DNA of 64,000 nucleotides from Micrasema longulum (taxonomy: Eukaryota > Arthropoda > Insecta > Trichoptera > Brachycentridae). The stretch spans positions 1 to 64,000 of the forward strand of contig JAGVSM010004217.1 in the NCBI GenBank assembly GCA_022494885.1, read 5' to 3'. Of the stretch, positions 22,717 to 33,412 are shown piece after piece. Under the pieces are notes generated by a model, which was given only the letters and a program-made list of their open reading frames with translations, was not told the origin of the DNA and did no database searches. Both the position numbers and the translations under genes were made by a program. Every line of letters starts with the position of its first letter. The stretch's first letter is position 1.

Positions 22717-23074
22717 GATATAGAATTATAATATACCAGAAGGCGCGTAGAACCAAGTTTTTATACATCGTACTGTGTTCAAAAGTCCCCTTTCTACCCC
22801 ACATGCGCGCATGCGTAAAGTGTTCCCGTAATGTTGCCAGACCGTGAACAATATACACAAATATGAGATAATTTTGTGTTATGTTATGTTATATTTGACA
22901 ACAAAAAATATTTTACTGACTGAACTATAAAAATACAGGTACTTGAGTTAGGTAAACGCAAAAAATCATTAAATAATTTTTTAGTAATTAAGTTTATTAA
23001 TACCGTTCAATATTACACTAAAGCTTATTAATAGAAAGCCGGGTAAAAATTCGACTACCCTGGCAATACTAACG
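22717..23074 (+). repeat. Left part of the 805-bp TIR element family
   Basis: It starts ATATAGAATTATAATATACC (diverged TIR), then AGAAGGCGCGTAG, and ends with ctaccctggcaatactaacg, which matches 19325-19345 of the complete copy. A zinc-knuckle LINE fragment begins immediately after, so the element is interrupted or truncated there. Confidence 0.55.
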
Positions 23075-23580
23075 TACTTTTCTTTAACTCGCAAAGTTTT
23101 GCTTTTAACCTAATAAAGCTCAGTCGAATCCAAGTAGGGATTATCACTGGAGCCTTTACCGGGCACTGCAGATTGAACAAACACCTTGCTAGAATGAACT
23201 TTTCCGAAAATTCTAGATGTAGGTTCTGCAATGCAGATGAGGAAACACCTATCCACATTGTATGTAAATGTGATGCTTTACATCATAAAAGGAGCCTTAT
23301 CCTCGAGGGATCAATGATCAAACCTGACAATATTAAAGAGCTCATTCCATTCCCAATAGCCCGATATTTTACGCATATGAGCTTGGAGGGGATGATTTAG
23401 TCAAACCATCCAAATGGTGATTCTCGTCTTCCACATAATAGCCAGGCTTTTTGTAGACCAAGGCTTGGAGGGCGAGAACCAGTTACGGGCACCCGTCACA
23501 ATAGATCTTCACAGGTCGCAGTGACGCCATGAGCTTGCATAGCAGTGACCTCCACCGCTTAGGATAAGAATAAGAATCTT
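23075..23580 (+). mobile_element. LINE C-terminus with zinc-knuckle (family D)
   Basis: It encodes GHCRLNKHLARMNFSENS, then CRFCNADEETPIHIVCKC, the CxxC...HxxxxC knuckle found after the reverse transcriptase/RNase H of several non-LTR clades. A stop at 23398-23400 is followed by a 3' UTR with gggcacccgtcacaatagat and a short GAATAAG tail. It starts inside a TIR-element remnant. A second 3' end is at 46710-46946. Confidence 0.75.
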
Positions 23581-24557
23581 CAATCCTAAGCCGTTTTTTT
23601 TATTAAATCTAAGTATCTGATCTTAAGAACTTAAGTCCAAACATTACATCGAGCCAAATCTATCAAACATACAGAAATGCGTCAAATAATATAGTGTACA
23701 AATATTGAGATATTTTCACATTTGTAAAATAGTATTTTAGGACGTATTTGACCCCAAAAAGGTTTTTTGTAAATTGTCGACGGATGCTGCTTTTTCAACG
23801 GAAACCATCCTCAAAATAAAAAAGATATTTGTCAGATTTGCTTGGCGGTAAATTGTTGAAATACGAAATACACTTTAGATTTTTAGAAGGCTTCGCAAAT
23901 AGATTTCGGCTTCTCGATAGATATATAAACTGAGCATGCCCCTAGGAAAGATATGAAAATGTAAAAAGCTCCGAAACTTTCATTTTATAATAGAAAAGAG
24001 GAGAAAATATTATGAAGGGATGTTATGTTTGCAATAAAATATACACATGTCGCTGATGTTGGTCGATTCGATTCAGGGTCCAAACGTTGACATATTAGCT
24101 TGTAAGTTCTTTCAAACTATTTCCACATTATTGTGGCAATTGTGAACGTGTCTTATTCTCAAAAAAAAAAAATAGGCTTAAAAAAATTGACCATTTGCAT
24201 TACAAACACAAAATGGCGCTTAGCTTTTCTCAAGTGTTTGATTATACATGAATAAATAATGACAGTAGAAGACAGTAGTACACTCGTCGAAATTTGTAAA
24301 ATAATGGATATCCGGTGATTTCATCATTTTCAGCCACAAACTCAACACAGGACTTTTAGTCCAATTAACTTATGTCTCAAATAATGTTCAATTAACAACC
24401 TGTAAGTAAATAAATAAACTGTGAATCTTCTAGAAATTCTTTCACCGTTCATTTGATCTATACGAGTATATCCAAACCAACGCAGACTTGCCAACCTTTA
24501 AATTTTATTCCGTTTTAACTTAATGAAAAAATAACATTTTGGTATTTCAGTGATGTT
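23581..24557. other. Intron 3 sequence, nothing recognised
   Basis: No gene or repeat copy could be supported. Confidence 0.45.
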
Positions 24558-24682
24558 AATATTTTTTTTAATATATATAATTATGTACGTGTGTATGTCA
24601 CTGAACTCCTCCCTAACGGCTGGACCGATTGTGATGATTTTTTTTATATGTATTTGAAGGGGTCCCTAAATGGTTTAACTTG
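24558..24682 (+). repeat. Helitron 5'-end fragment
   Basis: AATATATATAATTATG, then gaactcctccctaacggctg and gaccgattgtgatgat, match the Helitron 5' subterminal pattern. A LINE fragment starts straight after at 24683. Confidence 0.55.
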
Positions 24683-25375
24683 AACATGTGACTTACCTAG
24701 GACTCACAATGGACAGACAATTAAAATGGACAAAACACATAGACGGACTCACTAAAGTAATGGCATCACTACATAGCCTCTTCTACAAAATTAAAGATTT
24801 TATATCAAGAAAGGAAAAAATTATGATGTACGAAGCCTATGTCAAAAGTAAATTGAGTTACATGATCGCCTTCTGGGGAACTGGTAACAAGACAGACATA
24901 ACAAGAATACAAAGACAACAAAATAAAATTCTTAAACTAACATACAACCTACCCTACCTGACCTCTACGACTGAACTGTACAAAAAAAACACACCAGTTT
25001 GACATAAACTACTTGACTAAAATTGAGACCTTAAAAATTGTGCACAAAATAACACTGGGAAACATACAAGACGACGACATAATATTAGTCAAAATGCTGA
25101 CATATACAAATATAACACCAGACAACAACGACACTATCATATTGAAAAAGCAAAGACAAACACAGGACAGTCAAAAATACTACATAATGGACTTAAACAC
25201 TACAACAACCTACCGTACTACTTGAAAACTTTTAATGGAGACAAATTTAAAATCAATCTGAAAAAGCACATGATGACTGAACTAACTAGACTAGACGAGA
25301 CATAAAATGACTAGACAATATTAAATTTCTAATGTAACCCTAACGGGTTTTTTAAAATTGTAAATAAATAAATAA
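24683..25375 (+). mobile_element. Non-LTR retrotransposon (family B) 3' end
   Basis: It encodes TYLGLTMDRQLKWTKHIDG, then FWGTGNKTDITRIQRQQNK, then NLPYLTSTTELYKK. It is nearly identical to the 8.3-9.0 kb copy on the opposite strand. It is 5' truncated in the thumb and ends with aaattgtaaataaataaa. A frameshift at about 24990 breaks the frame. Confidence 0.8.
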
Positions 25376-25569
25376 AATAAAAAATATTGTTGCGTTAAAT
25401 AATTAAATGATGGTTGCGTTTTCGTCAAAATTGACAAAAGAGTTCGCACGAAAAAGTAAAATAAAACAACATTTATTTCACATTTTGACAAAAACGTAAC
25501 AATGATTTAACTTTAAGCTTTATTTAACTTAACTTTTTTTGGTACAACTGGCCATTAATCAATCACTTC

Positions 25570-25745
25570 AGGGCCTCGATTATGATGGAAAGATAAAGAC
25601 GTCATACCTTCACCTTGACGATATAGTTGAAGATAAATTCCCTATGGCGATTATAAAGATTTACTACCATTCCCCCACCTTTAAGTTTTGGGTAGGTACA
25701 TCGATATGAATCAAAGGGAAGCGTACGTCACGTACGTCACAGGAA
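25570..25745 (-). repeat. Dispersed repeat, second copy
   Basis: The minus strand reads gggaatttatcttcaactat, then atcgtcaaggtgaaggtatg, as at 2215-2365. The plus strand also carries a direct doubling acgtcacgtacgtcac at its right edge. Confidence 0.5.
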
Positions 25746-25829
25746 CCCCTCGATACGTTTATCTACGCATTAAATGTGTCAAAATTTTTGTTCCACCGAG
25801 CAATTTTTCCTTTAGTTATGGTTTATTAA

Positions 25830-25970
25830 GAATTTTAATCGTTTTGAGGTTGGCACTTTTTTTCTTAAAAACGTATTAAAAATATGAAAAAGAAATAAGT
25901 ATGTTTTGAAGTCGAATTAAATTCCGACATAACTGTCACTTTAATATAACGAACCATCCAATGATACGAG
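25830..25970 (+). repeat. Repeat shared with 47595-47700
   Basis: gttttgaggttggcactttt, then ttttgaagtcgaattaaatt and ccgacataactgtcac, recur as complement at 47595-47700. Confidence 0.5.
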
Positions 25971-26329
25971 AGCTTTGAAGGATATCCGGTTTGGTCACCG
26001 TAAACGAACCAATCGGATGAACTGTCATAGAACAACCTCTGACGTCACACGCGGAGTTATTTCAGAAATATGAAACCTTAAAAAATCATAGCGCTGATAA
26101 TACGATTTGTAAAAATATAAAAATTTGGCTAAGTTTAATATTTTATGTACAAATAAAAAAAGACACTGAGCTTTCTCATTCGTTGTGTTTTACACAAATA
26201 AATGTCGTTAGAATTTCATCGTTTAGTACCAGCCCAACATAGAATCAAATAAGAACTGACAGACATTTTAGACCACGAAATATATTTCAGGAACTGTTAT
26301 GTGAATGGCTTGTGTCCTCCATTTAGAAT

Positions 26330-26480
26330 ATCATCTGTCGCATCAAAAGTTGGTTAGCCGTCTCGACGCCGACGCTGATGTCGCGTGACGCGCTGCCGAC
26401 GGCACGTGTCACACTGACGTAATTTCACGTAAACGCCTCTGTCTACACTCATCAGTTTCGTCATTCAAAGACCCTATTAT
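26330..26480. other. CpG-rich island, no gene seen
   Basis: gacgccgacgctgatgtcgc, gtgacgcgctgccgacggca form a stretch with many CG dinucleotides in AT-rich DNA. No ORF or repeat match within the window was found. Confidence 0.35.
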
Positions 26481-26649
26481 GGAACGTGATTTAAATGACG
26501 AATAAAGCGAACTTAACTTCGGAAACGGTCACTTATTTCGGATATATATATTAACTTAAAGTATAGCTTTTATAAATCAACTCTATTTAATCATTTCAAA
26601 GATGATGAACGGTAATATACATTTTTTCGATAAAAGTGCTTTTTTTAAT

Positions 26650-26834
26650 TTTTTTTTTTTTTTTTTGCACCGCAACAGGCCAAGAGGCCCAATTACAGTG
26701 GTGAATTACATCACAAAACACCCAGGCTTGAGAAAAATCACATTTTTTTATTTTTGTGCTCTCACCGGGAATCGAACCCGGAACCTTCCGTGTGTGAGCC
26801 AAGCGTCTTGACCACTGCACCACGGAGGCCGCCG
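26650..26834 (-). mobile_element. tRNA-derived SINE (family 2)
   Basis: Minus strand: GGCGGCCTCCGTGGTGCAGT with GTGGTCAAGACGC (A box), GGGTTCGATTCCCGGTGAGA (B box), a body with ctcaagcctgggtgttttg, and a poly(A) tail (T run on plus). The tRNA-like head is well preserved. Confidence 0.8.
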
Positions 26835-27089
26835 CTTTCTATGTTTACTTTTGTATGGGTACTATTGTGTACCATATTTACGTTTATACTTATTTTTTAA
26901 ATTTCTTTAATTGTCATTATTATAACTATTTTATAATTAATTTACTTTTTTGAGACAAAAGAATTTTATTGTATTTAATATACTTATATTTTGTACCTTT
27001 TAAAGAAAACTTAATATAAAAATTATTTTCCTTTTAAAATTATATCTGCACACATTATTTAATTATTTTTTTATCTCTAAATATGTTCT

Positions 27090-28660
27090 TTATACAAAAC
27101 TGCGGAGAAGTGGAAGATATCTACAGTAGTTCCCATACCAAAAATAAAACAACCAAAAAAATGTGATGATTTTAGACCTATAAATACTCTACCAAAATAT
27201 GAACAAGTTCTGGAAAAAGTAGTAAAGATGCAGCTTACAAAAATTTTAGATGTAAATAATATTTTATGTGATCAACAATCGGGATTTAGGTTTAAAAATT
27301 CATGTGAAATGGCCCTTAATATTGTTATAGATGACTGGAAAGAGAACATCGATAAAAATAAATATGTAGTTGCAGTGTTTTTAGATTTTAAAAGAGCGTT
27401 CGAAACTATTGACCGAAATATAATCATTAAAAAATATAAAAATATTGGTATTCAAAACACGGAAATAAAATGGTTTGAAAATTACCTCAACAATCGCATG
27501 CAAATGACAAGGGTTAATAATGAAACGTCGGCTCAACAAAAAAATGATTTGGGAGTTCCACAAGGATCTGTTCTGGGACCACTATTGTTTATTTTGTACA
27601 TAAATGATATGACCTTAACATTGTCTGATTGCCAAGTTCGACTTTTTGCAGATGATACCTTAATTTATGTAGCTGATAACGAATATGATTCAGCAATAAG
27701 GAAAATAAATGCAGAATTAAAAACAGTCTCCAAATGGCTTAAAGCAAATAAGCTAAAACTAAATGTAGGAAAAACAAATGTATGATAATGGGTAAGAAAC
27801 GCTGTTTTAACAGTGATCACAGTGTTGAATTAGATGGAGAAGTTCTTGAGAATGTTAAAAGCATAAAATATCTAGGAGTTTGGATTGACTCCAAATTATC
27901 TTTTTCAAAAAATGCAGACTATACGAGTAAGAAAATCGCAAAGAAGGTATCCCTGTTAGGAAGGATAAGGAATAAATTAGACATTAAAACCTCTCTGCTG
28001 ATATTTAAAAGTATTATCGTTCCCCCACATTGATTATTGCTCCAGTATTTTATATTTAAGTAATGAAGGAGATCTAAAAAGACTCCAAATAATACAAAAC
28101 AAAGCGATGAGGATAATATTAAGATGTGGAAGACGAACAAATGTTAAGAAAATGATTCAACTTCTAGATATCATGACCATTGATCAAAGAATCAAATTCA
28201 ATGTTGCCAATGAAATAAACAAAATTATTAAAGGAATAGTTCAGAGATATTTTCAAAATAAACTAAAAAATAATGAGTTCTTTCATAACTATGCAACAAG
28301 AGGATCTAAAAATATAAGACTGGAAAAGAAATCAAAAGCAATGTCCCAGAACTGCCTTATGTACAAGGGAATAAAACTGTTTGAAGAAATGCCAGAAAGC
28401 ATAAAAAATGAAATTTATGTAAATATATTTAAAATTAAATGTAAAAAGTATATATGTGAAAAATATTAGGTAGTAAATAGTGTAAATAGTGAATATAATT
28501 AATGAAAATGTACATATGAAACAGTTAATATTATAAATTAGGATACTAAGTGTATAATGGTGATAAATAATGTTAGAATAAGTATAGATGTAAATATTGT
28601 GTTGTAAATATATATTAGACTATGTAAATACATAGAACTAAATAAATAAATAAATATAAA
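27090..28660 (+). mobile_element. Nearly intact non-LTR retrotransposon 3' half (reverse transcriptase)
   Basis: The reading starts inside the linker (VVPIPK at about 27127) and runs through the reverse transcriptase: QQSGFR, FLDFKRAFETID, GVPQGSVLGPLLFILYIND and the catalytic LFADDTLIYV. It continues into the thumb (KYLGVWIDSKLSF) and the C-terminal domain to a stop at 28467-28469. Only two single-base indels break it: a lost base at about 27777, and an extra C in the run at 28022-28026. No in-frame nonsense mutation was noticed. The 3' UTR ends in AAATAAATA repeats. The family looks Jockey/CR1-like. It is 5' truncated, with no endonuclease, and lies in antisense to the host gene. Confidence 0.85.
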
Positions 28661-30419
28661 TAAATAAAAATATATATATAGTAGTTATGTAAAATAATAC
28701 TTTTGTATTTAATTTTAGGTTTTTCACATTATATTGAAATGTTTATATTATTTTTAATATGTATCTTTTTAAGGTAAAAGGTACTTCGTGCCATGTATAT
28801 TAATAAATAAATATAAGTTTGAGATTTTGTCTGGGTCCGAAGAGATGAAGAGTACAGTTCTATATGTGAAGTTGAACCAGAATCCTGGATGAGTGTTTTC
28901 GTCTCAATCGTTGCTCTTTGGTAAGCATCGCTTTCCATGCTTTATTTGATATGAATTTTTTTGTTTCACAATTGAAATTGACACATATGAAATTAATAAA
29001 ATAAAAAAATTATACACGATGAGTAAAATGTTGATTATTTAATATTTTAGTTAAATATTTGAAATAACGTTTCTGAGATTCTACGATTTTCCTGTTTAAT
29101 CCTTGTCCGTTACATAAACCATAAACGTACTTTCTCTTACGGGGTGAAATTTAGAATCATTCAGGATGAGTTGAACGCATTCAAACAAAACCACCCTTTA
29201 AGTGAGGTTACGCGATGGTTGCGTTTGGCTCACCAATTATTCCAGCCATTTACGATATAATTTTATGTGAAAGTCATAATTATTTTTACTAACAACATTA
29301 ATTTGTTAAAATTTAATGATAGAAGAAAAATTAAAGACCTTTTAAATTGTAAATTCAATATCTGCCCTTAACTGTTATCTCTCATCAATTTCAGGGAGCC
29401 TGGAAGAATGACTAGGCAGGTGCCACCGTTTTGTAGCAACAATAGACGGACAGTGTTTACTTGTGATGCCGCATTGAACAGACTTCATGAACTCGGCAAT
29501 AGTTATTCCCACTTATCGGATATGTTTGGTGTAAGGTATTGTTCCTACAGAACATACCTTTATAACTTTAAAAAAAATGGTGAATGCTAATTATATTTAT
29601 TTATTTGTACATTTCATAAAACATCTAATTTTTTGTTCACTTTATCCAGCTGTATGATACAGTACTTATGATTTTCTTGTTATATTACTTTGAAATATTC
29701 AATTATTTAATTTGTTTTTTCGTTTGTTCTTAAATTGTTAAAACTTTCTACGGAATATGTTGTATTTTTAGGTTACTTTTTTAAATTTAATTTTGTATGA
29801 TTTTTAGGTTATTTTTTTTTACAAATCTTGGATAAAAGAAAATTTACGTTTAAAAAAAAAAAAAAATAAGCCATATATGTTAGTATTATAAATTTTTGTA
29901 AAAGGCAGATTTGCATTTCTGTTAATAAAATAAAATAAAAATAATTAAAATTGGTAGGAAATACAATTTTTCATTTTTATTATTTCAATAAAAATCTTAA
30001 AATAGGGCACAAATCAACAAATTGTATACTTTTTAAGTAACAATGTACATATATTTCATTTAAAATAATGTTTTAATACATAAATTCAACTAAAAGTTCA
30101 ATTAGAATTTGATCTAAAAAACTAACCTTAATTTTTATATTTTTTCTAGTGTTGTGCTAATGTTCATTGTTAGTTTTGATTTTTTTTTTCAATATTTCAT
30201 ATGTTTTTTAAAATTAATACTATTTTACACAAATATAATATATAAAATATAATTTTTTAGTACTTTTAACTCATTTTAATTAAATTATTGAATAAGGGAT
30301 GTTTGTAAGTTTGTAATATGAATAGGGTGAGATGATTTTATAACATTTTTATTTATTTTATTTATTCACAGTATTTTATTTTACATTTTTTGAGACATAA
30401 GCCTCAACTCCATGCGACC
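28661..30419. other. AT-rich intron 3 sequence
   Basis: Except for the unassigned ORF at 29393-29590, no feature is supported. Poly(A) and poly(T) runs are frequent. Confidence 0.4.
29393..29590 (+). other. Unrecognised short ORF with a possible acceptor and donor
   Basis: A tttcag precedes GGAGCCTGG at 29393, and an ATG at 29408 opens 60 codons including FTCDAALNRLHELGNSYSHL. GTAAG occurs inside (about 29531). The composition is more gene-like than its surroundings. I cannot assign a family. It could be an exon of a nested gene on the plus strand or a transposon remnant; low support. Confidence 0.25.
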
Positions 30420-30800
30420 AAAGTCCCATGTTGATTTGGAACGAATAATTTACCAAAACAAAAATTAAAATCAATTTACTTTGTATTAGCCCAATCCATA
30501 TTACAGTATGAAATAATCGGATGGGGTGGTAATTTGAAAAAAAATATTTTACTGGTCGAAAAAATACGAAAATTAATTATAAAAGTTAATTTAAAAAACC
30601 GTCTTCATTTCCCACTGTTCAATTATTGAAAAAATTAATGTTTTAGACATACATAATTACTGACATTATAAAACTAAACGGGTGTACTGTCTATGAGGAA
30701 TTTTCTATATTTCATATAAGAGAGATGAAAAATGTCTGCGTGATCGGAGAGAACAGTATTGAAATAATGACATGCTCTAAAGAAAAAGTCGTTTTTCCTT
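30420..30800 (+). mobile_element. Jockey-like LINE thumb fragment
   Basis: It encodes VLAQSILQYEIIGWGGNLKK, then LIIKVNLKNRLHFPLF, matching the LVQSxLxYGIxxWGG...IIKxIxxKxxxxP block of Jockey-like elements. Later frames are broken by stops. Confidence 0.65.
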
Positions 30801-30989
30801 GAGTTAGTCCTAGGTACTGGCAATTTTTGTTATCTGAATAAAAAAATTGAAAAAAATATCACAACAAATATAATATAAATTCAGAAACACAATAAAAAAA
30901 GTAAATGGAACATCAATAAAAAAAGAACAAATACAAACATTTGATTCACACGAAAAATAAATAAATTCATATGATTATTAAAATAATAT

Positions 30990-31140
30990 GGAAATGGTCT
31001 CGCTTGTACGTAGGGATTCTAATATCCGTATACCGAGGTCCCGTTATACCGCGATCCCGCATGATTTTCTGATCCCGCTCGGAGCGAGATTGCGTAGTGG
31101 GATCCCGTGGGATTTGCGGGATTGGCCCATCAACATCAAG
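30990..31140. other. GC-rich island with repeated GATCCCG words
   Basis: gatcccg and its complement cgggatc recur several times (gcgatcccgcatg, ctgatcccgctcgg, gtgggatcccgtgggat, ttgcgggattggcc). Both strands are open for 61 codons, but no protein family fits. Confidence 0.4.
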
Positions 31141-31364
31141 CATCAGTTCCACACAATCATAAAAAATATATGACTACCTATATGAATTATTAGGGGGTAG
31201 CCTGGGAAAGAATTTAAAATTTACATTTAATGCCCTAAAATCTATACGCCCACGATCGTTGGCGTTGAGCTGAAAAAGATTTTTCTGCTGCCGGCTGTTC
31301 AGCATCTACGGGATGTTTAGAAAGAAAGTGTACTAGACAGTAGAAAAATAATTACAGGAAATTA

Positions 31365-31600
31365 TTAATATCTTTTTTTATTATTTTTCCACGTAAACGC
31401 CATCTCGTTCAATGCACGTGGTGAGACGTGGCATAAGCTTCTTTTGCCGTCTTTGAAGAATTTTATCGCCAGCTCCTCCCCCCATCTCAGAACTTCTTTC
31501 CGCACTTGCTCGGAGGCTGAAATTTTAATTCCACCCATGCGTATCTTCAAGGAGGTAAAAATATGATAATCTGAAGGCGCCAAGTCAGGGGAATACGAGG
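31365..31600 (-). mobile_element. mariner-like transposase C-terminus
   Basis: The minus strand reads YSPDLAPSDYHIFTSLKIR, then EVLRWGEELAIKFFKDG, and after a frameshift KLMPRLTTCIERDGVYVEK followed by a stop. The third catalytic residue region (LAPSDYH) is intact. Faces away from a second copy at 31735-31850. Confidence 0.75.
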
Positions 31601-31734
31601 AGGGTTTAAAAGCATCTTAACCAAATTAGTTCAAGAGTGCGTTGGTGGCTAAGGCTGTGTGGCTGTGTGTGTTAAGATCATATTTTCGCCTTCTTAAAGG
31701 CACACGTGGGCTCAATTAAATTTTCAATCGACAA

Positions 31735-31850
31735 GCAGTTCTGAAGGGGGAGAATGAGCCAGCAAGAGAGTTCTTTGAGGAGTGTAAAAAGAAGCTTGTG
31801 TCACGGCTCACCACATGCATTGAACAAGTGGCGATTACGTGGAAAAAAAG
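31735..31850 (+). mobile_element. mariner-like transposase C-terminus, inverted partner
   Basis: The plus strand has VLKGENEPAREFFEECKKK, then LVSRLTTCIEQ and a GDYVEK-like end. It is the same C-terminal block as at 31365-31600, in opposite orientation, with a 135-bp unrelated spacer between. Confidence 0.6.
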
Positions 31851-31918
31851 TCAACAAATGTATCGATAATATTTAGTTTTTTTTTCAAATACGTTTTCTC
31901 TAAAAAATGTAAGAATCT

Positions 31919-32515
31919 AGTTTATTTATTTTATTTTATTTTAATAGGTAATTCAACAAATACACATACTAGAAAACATACAATTTGAAAGCGTTCGTCT
32001 ATACAATTTTACATGCATATATATCTTCAATTATAGAATTACACAAAATAAAATTATGTATTAAGTTGTAATACATATTTTTTTATATTTTTTTTTATAC
32101 TGGATACAATGCAATAAAAAATAAGTTGTACGTGTGAACTTATTGAATAAGATTTATTCCTAAGAGATTATTCGCAAAAACTGAGAGAGTATCATGAAAA
32201 ATGTCAATTTTATTGTTTCGGCAGTATATACTATATTCCCGACACATGCGGGCCATAGGTGTGTAGTATGTAGCATTATTTGAAAACAAAGGCAGTTTAA
32301 ATATTTCCCGATGTCTGAGTGTTCTCAATCCCGCATTTATTTGTATTTTATTTAGGAGGTTAGTATCTACTTTGTAGTTTAATATTTTATACAGAAATTT
32401 TACATCGAAAACAACGCAGCGTTTTATCAGAGAATTAAAATGAAAAAGAGTTAGAAGTTGCTCGTAATTTGAATTTGAACGTGGGTTAGAAGTTTGGAAC
32501 TTATACAAAAGGTAC
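31919..32515 (-). mobile_element. LINE C-terminus and tail
   Basis: A 122-codon minus-strand ORF (32140-32508) contains LIKRCVVFDVKFLYKILNYK, then LLNKIQINAGLRTLRHRE and YYTPMARMCREYS, the RR...D..FLYKIxN...LL.xI.F...R block ending Jockey/CR1-like LINEs. The tail on plus is TTTATTTTATTTTATTTTAA. Its 5' side ends about 45 bp from nAChR exon 3. Confidence 0.75.
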
Positions 32516-32560
32516 TAGTGAACTTTTTTTCTGAGTGAAAAAAAAATGTATTCAACTTAC

Positions 32561-32605
32561 ATGCTCCAGCCAAACGTTAGTGGTCAAAATTTGGTCCTTG
32601 AGATT
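32561..32605 (-). CDS. nAChRalpha1: Nicotinic acetylcholine receptor alpha1-type subunit, exon 3
   Basis: A 45-bp exon encoding NLKDQILTTNVWLEH, the strand and loop D approach of the ligand-binding domain. Read on the minus strand it has the acceptor tttcag and the donor gtaagt. It is 15 whole codons, so the phase is 0 at both ends and it joins directly to exon 4, which begins EW. The 45-bp length is the known conserved size of exon 3 in insect nAChR genes. It is too short to stand out as an ORF and sits in AT-rich sequence between LINE and SINE remnants. The joined peptide reads through in frame across the two exons, which confirms orientation and order. Confidence 0.95.
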
Positions 32606-32739
32606 CTGAAACAAATAAATAGTAACATTAGTCCTGTTTTAATATTGTTAATCAATGTTCATCCAATATTTTTTCAGAAATGACAAAGTTTAAAAAAAAC
32701 AGTATTTTTTGTTTTGGGAGAACTTTGTTTTAAATATGG

Positions 32740-32888
32740 AAGGAAACGGTTTCAATCACATTAATTCAGATCATTTCTTAAAAGCCGTGTATTGCTTGTG
32801 CTGAAAAACCGCAATCGAGTTGAAGGAGAGGGATTTGAACTTCGGACATTTGATCTGTGAAGCCATCACTAAAACGGAATCAGAACCC
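32740..32888 (-). mobile_element. tRNA-like SINE (family 4), copy b
   Basis: Minus strand: ttttagtgatggcttcacag and gaagttcaaatccctctcc align with the head of copy a. It is truncated and more decayed. Same orientation as its two neighbours. Confidence 0.45.
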
Positions 32889-32891
32889 AAT

Positions 32892-33151
32892 TTATTTTAT
32901 ACATTCTTTGAGAGGGTCCTGGCCGTGTTATTTCTCTACTCGTCTCTCTGTTTTATTAAATAAAAAATGTTTCACATATTACGTATGAAATATATGCGAT
33001 ATTACGATTTCCTTAAATATTTCATTTTGAAGGCCATTTTCAACGAGTTGAAAATAACTCAATATTAGAAAATAAAAATCGATTTGGGGTAGAGGGGGAT
33101 TCGAATCACGAACCTTTGATTTTCGAGACACTAGCCAGGGGGCCACAACCT
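32892..33151 (-). mobile_element. tRNA-like SINE (family 4), copy a
   Basis: Minus strand: GTGGCCCCCTGGCTAGTGTC and GGTTCGTGATTCGAATCCCC look like diverged A and B boxes. It abuts the tail of the family 3 SINE. The body has gttgaaaatggcc and ends ccctctcaaagaatg. Confidence 0.5.
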
Positions 33152-33162
33152 GATTTAAAAGA

Positions 33163-33363
33163 ATGACCCGCTAAGCCCCTACTTTAGAGACTCGTCAGTA
33201 AGCGGGAAATAAGGAAATGAAAGGATGTTTTAAAAAATACAAAACAACACCAAGATCAATAATGAAAAAAAAAATCTTGGATATTTTCCTTGCAGCTGAA
33301 TGGAATCGAACCCACAATGCCAGTTTCCCAGTTGGCTGTCTAACCAGCTATGTCACGGTGCCT
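33163..33363 (-). mobile_element. tRNA-derived SINE (family 3)
   Basis: Minus strand head GGCACCGTGACATAGCTGGT, B box GGGTTCGATTCC, then the body and an end with taaagtaggggcttagcggg. It matches the plus-strand copy at 44561-44759. Confidence 0.75.
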
Positions 33364-33412
33364 GTGTAATTTTATGTGAACAAACAAATGAGTAAATTAA
33401 GAAAGTTTGTTT

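Larger units (their letters stand above)
18347..32560 (-). other. Intron 3 of the nAChR alpha gene
   Basis: The interval between exon 4 and exon 3 is 14,214 bp. It contains nested TIR elements, several LINE fragments (one nearly intact), a Helitron end, a tRNA-derived SINE, a pair of mariner 3' ends and AT-rich sequence. I found no extra host exon in it on the minus strand. The boundaries follow from the splice sites of the two exons. Confidence 0.85.

Noticed and set aside
26750..26834. Possible functional tRNA gene on the minus strand
   Set aside because: The box spacing fits but the sequence continues into a repeated body with poly(A), and a second copy exists at 38267; it is a SINE head.
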